Below are positions 9,594-19,531 of a stretch of DNA of 64,000 nucleotides, piece by piece. A program made the position numbers and the translations under genes. The notes beneath the pieces are model-generated. The model was not told the origin of the DNA. It did no database searches and saw nothing but the letters and a program-made list of their open reading frames with translations. Each line of letters starts with the position of its first letter. Positions within the stretch are counted from its first letter, which is position 1. Source of the stretch: Ancylostoma caninum (lineage: Eukaryota > Nematoda > Chromadorea > Rhabditida > Ancylostomatidae); assembly GCA_037903475.1 (NCBI GenBank), contig JBAJFG010000545.1, forward strand, positions 1,178,001-1,242,000. Direction: 5' to 3'.

Positions 9594-11961
9594 GGATAAA
9601 CAGCTCGCCGTCCGGAAGGAATGTAGCAGAAAACCGAAAGAACCGCAGGTCACCTGCTAGAGATGTCATGTCTCTGAGATGTCATCGTCTTGACGGCGAA
9701 ACCTGGGAAATCGCCCGACACTGGAGAAGCAATCATCCTTTTTGAAGGATGCTATGGCAATCTAATTCTTCTAATCTTGTTTCTCCCTATATTACCACAC
9801 TAAAATAGGTAGAGAATGCATAGAATTCAACACAGAAAGAATATAATAAGTTCTAATGTTTGAAGAGATGTAGGCGATGTGACTTACTGATTATCCGGTA
9901 ACTAGTTGCCCTTTTATAAGACGTCGCTGATCCACATCTATTACTTCGTTCGCTGTTCGTCCAACAGCGGAAGGCTATTTCACGAATGAGTGCTTGCAAA
10001 ATGTAGAAACTGCGGTGCTTTGTTTCTCAGTTCGTTTTGATTACACGAGAAAAAAGCATGGAACAGGTACGAAGTTGATCTTGATCTTGTGCACTTCGCT
10101 GGGAATGCTGCAGTTCCACAGTATCTTTGGATGAAAACAAGAATAAAACCACTTAGTGACGCTTCCATTAGTGTAGTTTGCCTAGTAGGATCGACCGCTC
10201 AAACAAAGTTCCGTTCCATTTTCCTGAGTGAACACTCATCCTCTGCGTCCTCTGCAACTAAGCCATTAGGTTTTGTTTCTTGAGACTTATTAGAATATTT
10301 CGTAAATGACTCACTCTCATTTATCAGCAACGGGCCATAATTAGTTAGCTATCTGCTCAGCCCATTAATTTCTTTTAGATTGGGCAAGTCTTATTCATAG
10401 GTTATTTTTCATAGTTGCTCATACGGATGAGAAATAACTAGTTTTTCTCTTCAATAAACACATAGCACTTCCGGCCGAAGACTTTGCACCCTACTTCAAT
10501 ACATACTTTTGGCTTGATCGATCCGTGTTCCCACTCACAGGTCGCTTTCGGAATCCATGCTGTGTTGAAGATTGGGTTCCTTGTTTTCGTGTTGACTCTA
10601 TCTCATCAGGGTTTTCCTAACGGTATCTTGCACATTATTCGTGTCGCTTGCTTCATGCTTTGTTGCATGTGGCTTGGTGATCATTCGATAGGGCCCACTG
10701 ACTCACGGATTTGCATCACATGTCATTCCTGCATGGTCATTTTGCTATTAGAAGTTCCTTTCTGTGTTCCTCAGATGTTTACGAAAGGTGTACAGGGTAC
10801 GTGAGAAGTACTGACCATCAATGACCAATCTTACTTACACTTACACTTATCGTAGTTTATCTTAGAAATTTAGGTGAAAAGGGAGTTGGGTGGGGCCACT
10901 CCTGTGAAATGAAAGGTGGTGTCGCAGCGTAGACAATACGCATGCAACCATGCGACTCTTACATATGAGTGGAAAAAATTTGTAAAAAAAAATAGTTTCC
11001 TCGATTGGACCGCCTCTGCCCTGCATACTCTGATGAAGACGATGCACTGGAGGTAGTGAACTTAAAGTTCGTCCCAGGATTTGACCAGATCTGCTTCCAG
11101 CAAGTTAACTCTTTTGTAGGGGAAGTGTAGTGCTTCACCCACAATTGTGTCTAGGAGAAGGTCAGGACAATTAGGAGCCCATTTTGCCACCAGTGCCATG
11201 TAATGAATTGCGCATTATAATCGGAATCGGATTAGATTTTCCATCCTATAGGCAGATGTGAGTGGAAAAATTCCTGCAGTTCTTAGCTCTTGACCCTCTT
11301 TTTTCTGATTGGAAAGCCGTTGATTCCGCTGCTGCATCTCTCATTTTCTGCTTGGTGTGTTGCAGCAGTGACATTTAAGCAGTACCAGTTTCGCTGGCAC
11401 ACTGACTGCTAAATTTCGAATGGGAGAACTGCTCAAATCGTTAGAGATTGGGCACTGAAATGAAGAGAAGACATCAATTATAACGCGGCAATGAGCGTTT
11501 TTCTGAACTCAAAAACGTGTTGTGTCGTTAATTTGATGGTTTCGTCTCGAAAATTCCTTCAACTGTCTGTGTTGCGGTCAAAGAATATGCGTTGAATCAA
11601 TTTGTTGGGGGTTTGGAGCTCGAACGGATACATCATCAGGATCATCATAACCTTTGGATGGCTCATGCTTCTGTAGGAAAAGCGTAATTTGCGTGAGGTT
11701 TGCATGAAATGCGTGCCGATTTCTTGCCTCTGCTGTCAGAAAAAGTGAGATTTGCATAACTTCAAGCACATGCTCCTGAATCCAATCATGGATTACGACC
11801 AAAAAAAAAAACACGAGCTCCTCTGAAGATTTTATGTATAGCACAGCATGCATTCGTATTTACATGAAAATTCCGAAAGCTTATCAAGGAGAAGTAGCAC
11901 AGCATACATATAAAGATCGTTACAAATATATCCAATGAGATTTCTACGAGCACCGACGTGT
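9594..11961. other. Intergenic; one fragment of the composite element
   Basis: About 10820-10906 matches the internal TTACTTACACTTACACTTAT / AGTTTATCTTAGAAATTTAG segment of the composite element. No coding exon was confidently seen elsewhere. A plus-strand segment after CACTCACAG (10540) encodes a hydrophobic run but lacks other support. Confidence 0.4.
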
Positions 11962-14276
11962 TCACTGCCTCCAGGGTCCGAAGCCGTACCATGGGCGTGC
12001 CCATCCCATGCCGTATCCCCACCAAGGACGGTAGTAGTAGCCCCACGGTCTAAATCCGAAGCCCCATGGACGCCAGGGTAGCCATGGTCGATAGAATGGC
12101 ATGCCCCAGCCCCATTGACGCTTGGTGCGGAGTGATCTGGAACATTTCATTCTTGTTTATCCCTCTTATTTTTGGATATTTTCGCAGAATTTTATTTCTT
12201 TTCCCAGAATGCGATTCGACAGGACTCTCGAAATAACGTAGTAGTAATAATATATATTAGTAGTAACACTGAATGATATCACTTACTACTACATTACTAT
12301 TGTATTATTACATTGCTACTACTACATTATTATTATACTGTTACATTACTACTACAGTAATACAATAATAAACATCAAATACAGTCGGGTCTGGCAGCCA
12401 CTGCAAATGGGCGCCGGCGGGCGCCGGCCGCCGACGCCCTCCGGCGCTTCAGGTTCCACCTCAGCAAATTTCACCATTTTACCAATTAGCGGTAGTTTCG
12501 AGTAGAACACGTGCTTAAAAACGACAGACCCTGTAAGGGACCACTTTGCTCATCGCCATCCTCCGGCGCCCCGGTATTAATGAGCTATAAATCACTCGGG
12601 CTTGGGAGAAAGCGAAGAAAAATACAATTTTAGTCCATAGTAGACAGAGTGCAGTGGATATGTTAAGGCTATAAAGCAGGGGACCATTTTCACAACTTTC
12701 ACGTTTTTTCATTTTTGTGATTTTCATGGAGAAAGATTTCTGAATACACAACAAGCGAAGCCAACTGTTCCATTTTCTGCTATGGTACACTGCTTCGCGA
12801 ACACAAAAGTGGCCGTTGTTCTTCTATGGATGGACACAGTACTTCAGTTGTCCCATCTGAATAATAAAGCTCATCCAATTCGGGATCCTCAGAAATAATT
12901 GAAATCCCTATAAATTGTTCCATATCCATTGCGAAGTAGTTCTACCGCTGTCATTTATCTTTCGTGGAGCAGTCCTTTACGGCGGAGTTCTTCTCTCGCG
13001 GTTTCCCTCAACTTTGAAAAAGTAGTTTTTCACTATTGCTTACACTATTACTATTACTTACACTTACACTTATCGTAGTTTATCTTCGAAGGAGTTTTCC
13101 ACTGTTACTTACACTTACACTTATCGTAGTTTATCGCCGAAATTTATGCAAAACGTTGCCGGATGCCTTCCTGGACTACCCGAAGGAGATCACGGGGGAC
13201 GTTCCAAGCAGTGAACCCCAAACACTGCGATACTTAACTCTGGATCTCCAACGGAGTGGAACCAGCGATAGGGACAGATTGCAATCTGCCGCTCGAACCA
13301 CTGAGCCATCCGGGCTACTTTTTATGTTGGAGTTTGTTAGATAACTGCAACAGTCGTAGGCAGCATACTATATGTATTTGCAAAACGGGGGCACAGGGCA
13401 GGATTCGATCCCCTGACCACCACAACATCGATCATTCGCTCAACCCACTGAGCTATACGCGCACGCGATGCAACGTACAAATGGTGTCCACTATTACTTA
13501 CACTTACACTTATCGTTGTTTATCGCCGAAATTTATGCAAAACGTTGCCGGATGCCTTCCTGGACTACCCGAAGGAGATCACGGGGGACGTTCCAAGCAG
13601 TGAACCCCAAACACTGCGATACTTAACTCTGGATCTCCAACGAAGTGGAACCAGCGATAGGAACAGATTGCAATCTGCCGCTCGAACCACTGAGCCATCC
13701 GGGCTACTTTTTATGTTGGAGTTTGTTAGATAACTGCAGCAGTCGTAGGCAGCATACTATATGTATTTGCAAAACGGGGGCACAGGACAGGATTCGATCC
13801 CCTGCCCACCACAACGTCGATCATTCGCTCAACCCACTGAGCTATGCGCGCACGCGATGCAACGTACAAATAGTGTCCAATCTTACTTACACTTACACTT
13901 ATCGTAGTTTATCTTAGAAATTTAGGTGAAAAGGGAGTTGGGTGGAGCCACTCCTGTAAAGCCTAAGCCTAAGCCTTAAACCCATTCTTAAGCATAGGGT
14001 TAGGCTTATCTACCCTGTCTACTATGGACTAAAATTGTATTTCTACAATATATAATAATGATACTACTACTATAGTGATACTACTACTACCACTATTTTT
14101 TATATATTAGTAATTGCGGAGTTATTACATGATATAAACATTTTTCAGAAATAAAGTTGGAAACAAACCAAACTGTAGACAAAGCTAAAAACGAACCTAG
14201 GCTCGTACTCGATCTCTTCCAGAGCACTGCATGCCACAATTGCAACTACGAAAATAACTAGCAGTAGCGGTCTCAT
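11962..14276 (-). CDS. Secreted Trp/Arg/Pro-rich peptide precursor (R-T-K-R|Q type), intron invaded by an element
   Basis: Exons are 14276-14197 (80 nt) and 12136-11962, with a 2,060-bp phase-2 intron (GTTCGT donor, TTCCAG acceptor). The product is 84 aa. The signal peptide MRPLLLVIFVVAIVACSA is followed by an acidic pro-segment (LEEIEYEP), the site R-T-K-R, and a 51-residue mature peptide starting QWGWG. That peptide contains five RPW motifs and about 11 tryptophans, an extreme composition suggestive of a membrane-active antimicrobial peptide (inference). TTTTCCAG lies two bases before ATG. A TATATATT box lies about 70-80 bp upstream (14345-14353). The long intron contains the composite element at 12380-14041, while the two paralogues have introns of 61 and 409 bp, so the insertion explains the size. 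Confidence 0.82.
12235..12379. repeat. TAC/TAT trinucleotide microsatellite, left part
   Basis: A run of ACTACT/ATTATT triplets ends exactly where the composite element begins. A similar run (TACTACTACTATAG...) resumes at 14042-14100 after the element. The element therefore inserted into a microsatellite within the intron. Confidence 0.7.
12380..14041 (-). mobile_element. Composite element copy with internal 389-bp tandem duplication and a disrupted arm
   Basis: It starts with the arm TACAGTCGGGTCTGGCAGCC. The arm is interrupted at about 12447-12549 by an inverted copy of the repeat at 7533-7643. The block carrying tRNA-like modules B and A is present twice with a period of 389 bp (landmark GCCGAAATTT at 13136 and 13525). 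The far end stops at GGACTAAAATTGTATTTCT, so the outer GC-rich arm is missing. The copy lies in reverse orientation inside the intron of the peptide gene at 11962-14276. Confidence 0.85.
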
Positions 14277-14344
14277 TTCTGGAAAATCCTTAGTTTATCC
14301 TGGGAAACATGAGGAAAGAGTAAGACGCAAGGTGTTGTCGAACA

Positions 14345-14353
14345 ATATATACG
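14345..14353 (-). promoter_or_regulatory. TATA box of the Trp-rich peptide gene
   Basis: The minus strand reads GTATATATTG about 70-80 bp before the ATG and about 60 bp before the TTTTCCAG trans-splice acceptor. That is a sensible short outron. Confidence 0.5.
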
Positions 14354-14845
14354 AGGGATCATTGGGCCGGTAAAACACAGAATGAACTGCATGAAGGGCT
14401 ATTAACCCATGAGAATGCCACTAGCATGCTAAAATTCAGTAGATGATCATCATCATCGACGCTGAGGATATAAACCAAACACCACTAGCGACTATATCAT
14501 GAGAAGATGTGAAACTCTTCTATCACTCGAAAGACTTCCAAAAAGTTTAAGAGGCTTTCAGAATAATTGCATGTTGTCATGCATCATGCACTTGGATTTG
14601 CGAATTTGGGATTATATGCTACCGCAACGTTGACTAATCACATGGAGAGTCTCTTAAAAACTCTGCTCAACGCTGGGGTTTCACGATAAATTTTGGGGTT
14701 TTGCGATAAATTTGTCATTGAATTCTGGGATGCGGAAGGATTAGAACTAAATGGAGTTGATATGAGCTAGAACAAATAAATGTTATTTTCTGAGAATTCG
14801 GTTTCCTCTCTTTTCATTTTTTTTTCAAAAATTATGGAGAACTAG

Positions 14846-15205
14846 CTAGGAATAGGTACCGCTTTTTACCCAATTATTTGTTATTGTTATTTTTAAAGTG
14901 AGAGTGCTTTGGCTTATGGAGTTTTGAGAATCGAAATTATCATCCGTAGAAAAAAAAAGAATGAGCTTAATGTTCAAAGTCTTCTCGTATATGTAATGTC
15001 GTATGTCGTATGTGTATGTATCTAGGAAGTCATACTGTGGCGAAATTACCAATTTTTCATCCAAATTTGTGCCGAGACTGAAGCCACTGTAGTTCGCACA
15101 CGTAGGTGCCAAGGAATAAGAAAATCCAGAACTCTTCGCGATATTTACATACAGAAGAAAGGAGACAATTGTTAAGAAAGTGATGAAAGCTTGGGAGATG
15201 TGCAT
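14846..15205 (-). CDS. Unrecognised secreted protein ORF or first exon
   Basis: From ATG at 15205 the reading frame encodes a signal peptide (MHISQAFITFLTIVSFLLYV...), then a region with one Cys and several Asn/Ser, and runs 119 codons to a stop at 14846. A possible donor (AAATTG/GTAATTTCG, about 15050) suggests only the first 52 residues may be coding, but no matching downstream exon was found. No trans-splice acceptor abuts the ATG. The sequence belongs to no family I recognise. Confidence 0.4.
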   Translation of the reverse strand: MHISQAFITFLTIVSFLLYVNIAKSSGFSYSLAPTCANYSGFSLGTNLDEKLVISPQYDFLDTYTYDIRHYIYEKTLNIKLILFFSTDDNFDSQNSISQSTLTLKITITNNWVKSGTYS

Positions 15206-15352
15206 TATTAAGTTTTCACCGGCGTATTTAAGCCCACGTAACGGGGTTAATGCTGTAAAGAAGCGATAGTGGCTATCCTTGGAGAGGACTGCTTTCACGG
15301 ACACTTTCTTTCCTTTTTTTTTCTCAAGCCGAATTATGTCGAATTAACAGCA

Positions 15353-15556
15353 ATGACAAATGTACGTATTCGCCCATTGAAGGCGTGTGCACTGCATCCG
15401 GACTTGATCCTGGCGAAAAAGGCGACGGCTTTGGATTTGCTTTGCAAGGATAGAAATTGCTTGGAAAAGCAAAACGTTTCAATGTCTTTGGAGAACCTCT
15501 GCAAGGATTGTGTTGTACAAGCGTTACAGTGGAACGTTACACATATTTTCCAATAA
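15353..15556 (+). CDS. Possible small Cys-containing ORF
   Basis: The ATG follows GAATTAACAG, a possible acceptor, by two bases. The ORF is 67 codons with a cluster of Cys at its C-terminal half (CKDRNC...CKDC). It has no signal peptide and no recognised family. It could be a chance ORF; it lies divergent from the ORF at 15205. Confidence 0.2.
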   Translation: MTNVRIRPLKACALHPDLILAKKATALDLLCKDRNCLEKQNVSMSLENLCKDCVVQALQWNVTHIFQ

Positions 15557-16261
15557 CATGGCGTAATGCTTGCGTACTTTTATATTTTTCTGCAGAGTAC
15601 TTGTGTTTGCGTGAGTCTTTCCAGGAGCCCAACCAGTGGCTGAGTCTTTCCAGGGATTACCCAACGTCCAGAAATCAGGTGTTGGGTCTCCCACGCTCCT
15701 GTTTTCTCGTCAGAGGCAGCAATCTCCCTAGCGTCACCCACCTGCTTTCTTGGTCAGACTGTTGCTAAGACGAGGTGAATGGACTCTACACTTTATTCTC
15801 AGTATTATCCATGGACACTACTTTCGATACCGTTGTTGAGATCCCTGTACCTCGGGTCTAATTCCTTCTGGGGAATTGGTCACAACATTACTCTCGTGTT
15901 TTAGTTTCTCATGATTAGGTTGCTTTTCACAGCTTTCCGTTTTACGCGTGGTTCTTTCCTCCAGTTCTGTCCCTTCAACTAGTGCCTTCACTTATTTGTT
16001 CGGCGTACGTAAGAACGCATTCAAATAGGTAACAAACTAACTATAACGAATAAATTAAATAAATAGATTAATTGAGTGAATGAATTAACAAAAACCTTTA
16101 TTCCATCGATGTTGTAGCCGTAAAAGCATTGTAAGGGGATAGACTGCCAATATTAGTTTCGGCATGTTTTAGAGATGAACATTTTCCAGACAATAACCTC
16201 CATGTTCTTTCTTCTTTGAACCTGAGCATTCTGCCATATCAACTTCACACTTAGTTGGGCC
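15557..16261. other. No gene seen
   Basis: T-rich DNA with short ORFs only. Nothing with supported splice signals was recognised. Confidence 0.35.
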
Positions 16262-16539
16262 TTACCAGGTTGTAGAGGAATATATTTATTTATTATTTTG
16301 CGTGACAGTTCGACGTGACCGTGTTCTTCGGAGGCCTAAAAGTGGCTCACAGTTTTTATCTGTCTATCTTTCGTCTTGAGCGTTTTCGAGGTAGTAAGCT
16401 GAAGAGAAAGTTGAACTAACAGAGTTGGAGGAGTCTAGAACACATGAAACTGTGAGCCACTTTAGGCCTCCGTAGACGACAGTCACGTTGAAACGTCAGG
16501 CAAAATAGTAAATAAATATATCCACCTACACCCGGGTAA
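16262..16539. mobile_element. MITE-like inverted-repeat element, 278 bp
   Basis: Left end TTACCAGGTTGTAG and right end CTACACCCGGGTAA are complementary. The inverted homology continues inward for roughly 100 bp through TTATTTTGCGTGACAG and GGAGGCCTAAAAGTGGCTCA to the matching TGAGCCACTTTAGGCCTCC. It is a non-coding fold-back structure with no clear target duplication. Confidence 0.8.
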
Positions 16540-18611
16540 TGCTCAGAAAGTGTAAGTTTTCAGACTGTTCATACATTTACCACGTGCTTCAACAACTACC
16601 CGCAAAGAATAGGAGCAGGGTAATGTTCAGTTAAGAGTTGGATGAACTCCTCTGAGCTTTTTTTGTTGAATTTCCTCGTACTTTTTCACTTATTTCATTA
16701 CATATCTTTTTTCACCATGGAATAGCTACGAAAACTTGATGGTAACTGATGATATGTTGAAAACTTGTAACATTCTAGTAGGACAGTTCCCCCTTCTCTC
16801 CCAGAAAATGCGCTATGAATGCCTTTCGCTGCAGTGAGAGCGGCAGAGAGCTTGAAAGAAGTTGGCGTCAAGGATTTTTTTCGTGTTCTTCCGAATCCGC
16901 AAGCAGTACAAAATCTTTTCTCAGGTACTTCATTTTTTTGCCAACGCTTCGTAAGCAGCTGACCGTGTGACACAGCAGAAAAACTTTTGCATCGGCCTTG
17001 GTTCCACTCCACAAAATTTCATTGATTGTGTGTTCAAATTACGAAGAACTGTTGCTTCTTAGTGTCATTTGACGAACGGGATGTCCTTGCCCTTGAGACG
17101 ACCATTGTCCGCTTCAAGCGCTTCCGCTGAGAATGTGCTCCCAAAGCTATTTTACTCCTTCCAAACCTACGTAAGTAACTTACTTCTTTGGGACGAGTTG
17201 TTGAAGGTTGTCTTTCTACAGTAGTCTCCTCTAATTAATAGCAGTTTCTTATGCAAACGTAGCATTGGTACTGCTAAGATACCGGAAATTCCTTTGGATA
17301 CTCGTACCGACTGTTAAGTGCAGCAAATACTTTGCCTGTACAGTGCAAGGCTAGGATTCACGAACGTATAACCAGGTGAAACCAGGATTCTTAACCAATT
17401 TTCTATTTATTTACTTATTTATTCATTTATTCATTATACCAACAGGTGTACCATAACGGATAAGCATACTCTGGCAAATGACAAAAACAAAGGATGAAAT
17501 TTTAAAAAGTAATTATAAAACAACAGGCTAAGACGGGTCCTGTCTTGGATCCCCAATCGTATTCGAAGATCTCCCATGAATACCTGCCAATGTAAAGTGG
17601 TGAAAGCAACAAAGAATGGCACCTGGATTCGCTACCTTAAAACCATCATTCTTAAAACACGTTTGGAGATTCAGATTCTGATATTACTTCAAGATCGGGT
17701 GATGCCAACAGTTCTAAGGAGTGAACCACTCACGTTGACCATCGTTAGGTTGCATGGTCAACGTTTTATGGAGAATGTAGAGCCACCCATGAAAATCCTG
17801 GACGTGTCAGTGTCGCGTCTGCTGCGGTCGGACCGCTCACTTTCTAATCGTGGCACGGAAAAAGGCTTCCAGTCCTGCAAAAATGAGGATATACGGGGCG
17901 CTGATAGTGCCGATGCTACTTTATAGAGCTGGAACCTGAAAAACAAACCTTTTCCTATGCCATCATGATGTCTTATATGTAGATTAAAGTCTAAGCTGGA
18001 TTCCTGGCTTTTTCTAGATTTTTATTCGAGTGATGCTTTATTTGATTCTACAAAGTTCTTTTTTCTTGAGCTTCAAAGTTACCTTTATTGCAGTTTTCTT
18101 GGCCTAATTAAGCCTAATTTCTGGATGTGGTAAGCTATACGTGGAAGTGACGGAGCGGCCAGGCTTTCTCATTGCTTTGGACTGATTACATAGTCAATCA
18201 AGGAGTTCGACCTCATCACCATCCCACGTAGGACGCTCCTCAACCTTAATTCTCTCTTTAGTTGGCGTGACAGTCCGTACGGTGTAAATATCATATATTA
18301 GATGACTGTATAGGATTCACACCTTTACAGGAAAAAAGGAATATGCAGTCTGGAACTGGTTTCTGGCCAAAATCGGCCACGATTCTAAAAACTGATTTCA
18401 CGCTATTTTGATCGTTTCCGCGTTTGCCCAATGACAGTGATCGATTTTCAAATTCCATGGACTGGTAAACTCCTTCTAACAACTGTTCATAGAAACCCGT
18501 CTGTAGTAGTACCCTGCCTGGTATGAGACGACACACGCAGCGAGTATAAACTGAATACATACATATTTATCAGCTTTATGCCATGAAATTCACTCGAATC
18601 CGCAGTTATAT
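16540..18611. other. Intergenic; no supported gene
   Basis: A plus-strand 116-codon ORF (17576-17926) starting at an ATG is present but has no recognised domain and no splice context. Other ORFs are short. Otherwise nothing was identified. Confidence 0.35.
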
Positions 18612-18619
18612 TTGAACTT

Positions 18620-18840
18620 GGCAGTATTTTCTCATCTCTCCAGTAATATCGCACTATCTCCCTGTTGCAGTAACGGAACAGATATGCTGTTGTTTTGTGT
18701 ATTATTTTTAAGTACTTTCAAATTGAGTCTGGTTTTTGAGCGATTACTCGCATTTAATCTGATGTTGTTCTGCGTTTCATCTTGTTCCAGTGATTGTAGT
18801 GCACCTAGTGTGCAGTAAATAAATAAATAAATATTGTGAA
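18620..18840 (+). repeat. Probable 3' end of a non-LTR retroelement
   Basis: A unique segment ends in GTGCAGTAAATAAATAAATAAATA, a TAAA tail typical of LINE 3' ends. The long minus-strand ORF across it (to 19207) starts at GTG and includes the tail, so it is treated as non-genic. Confidence 0.35.
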
Positions 18841-19214
18841 ATATTGATGGCCAAATAAATGTGAATGTAAATGTAATAATGATCTTATTTAGTAAAGAGT
18901 AAATAGTGGCAGAGCTAATTAAAACTCCTAACTCAAGATTTGCAGCATGTTTCCTGCTGAAAGGAAATAAGGCGTAATGTTTGCCAATCAAAAAATGGAA
19001 GCACTTCGAAGGGTACGAGGGAGTGACCAATAAGAGACCTCTGAAGCCTCCGCCCTCTCCGCACAAGTACCCATGCATCAAAAAATCACTAAAAACACTA
19101 TTAACCATTTTCTTTGGTAAAAATTTTTCTTTTTGATGAATCGAATGATGATTGATCGATTTGATGGCGAATGAGGTAATAAGAAAACAAGTACTCGGAA
19201 CTTCCACAAAAATT

Positions 19215-19220
19215 TTTATT
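19215..19220 (-). promoter_or_regulatory. Candidate poly(A) signal of the DOMON/cytochrome b561 gene
   Basis: The minus strand reads AATAAA about 310 bp past the stop codon of the gene ending at 19532. Confidence 0.4.
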
Positions 19221-19531
19221 AAAGCGAAACGCTCTCATCACTGTTATTGAGAATGGAAGACTAGAATCTTGAGCATGAAAATAGTGAAATTTTTCGGTGA
19301 ATACAACAAAATTGAAAAAAAATGAGTGGAAAACGTCTACGGAAAACGTTGAACATGTCTATACTCTTTAACAACATACATATACAAATATGAAATTTAG
19401 TACCACACAAGGACAGAATCATTAAAATTTGGCGATTAAAGCATACGTGTGACAGGAACAACACACAGAAAGAATTGAAAGGATCTGTGAGTATCGCTGA
19501 GGAGCTTAAAAAAACTAACCGAACGTTAAAA

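Noticed and set aside
6079..13917. Repeated ORFs of 60-115 codons (about 6079-6424, 8853-9260, 13036-13917, also 56736-57030)
   Set aside because: They are translations of the tRNA-like modules and flanks of the composite element, recur in every copy and on both strands, and have no conserved start context.
17576..17926. 116-codon plus-strand ORF
   Set aside because: It has an ATG but no family resemblance, no signal peptide and no splice-site support; too weak to call.
18632..19207. 191-codon minus-strand ORF
   Set aside because: It begins at GTG, crosses a TAAA retroelement-type tail, and shows no coding-like composition or splice support.
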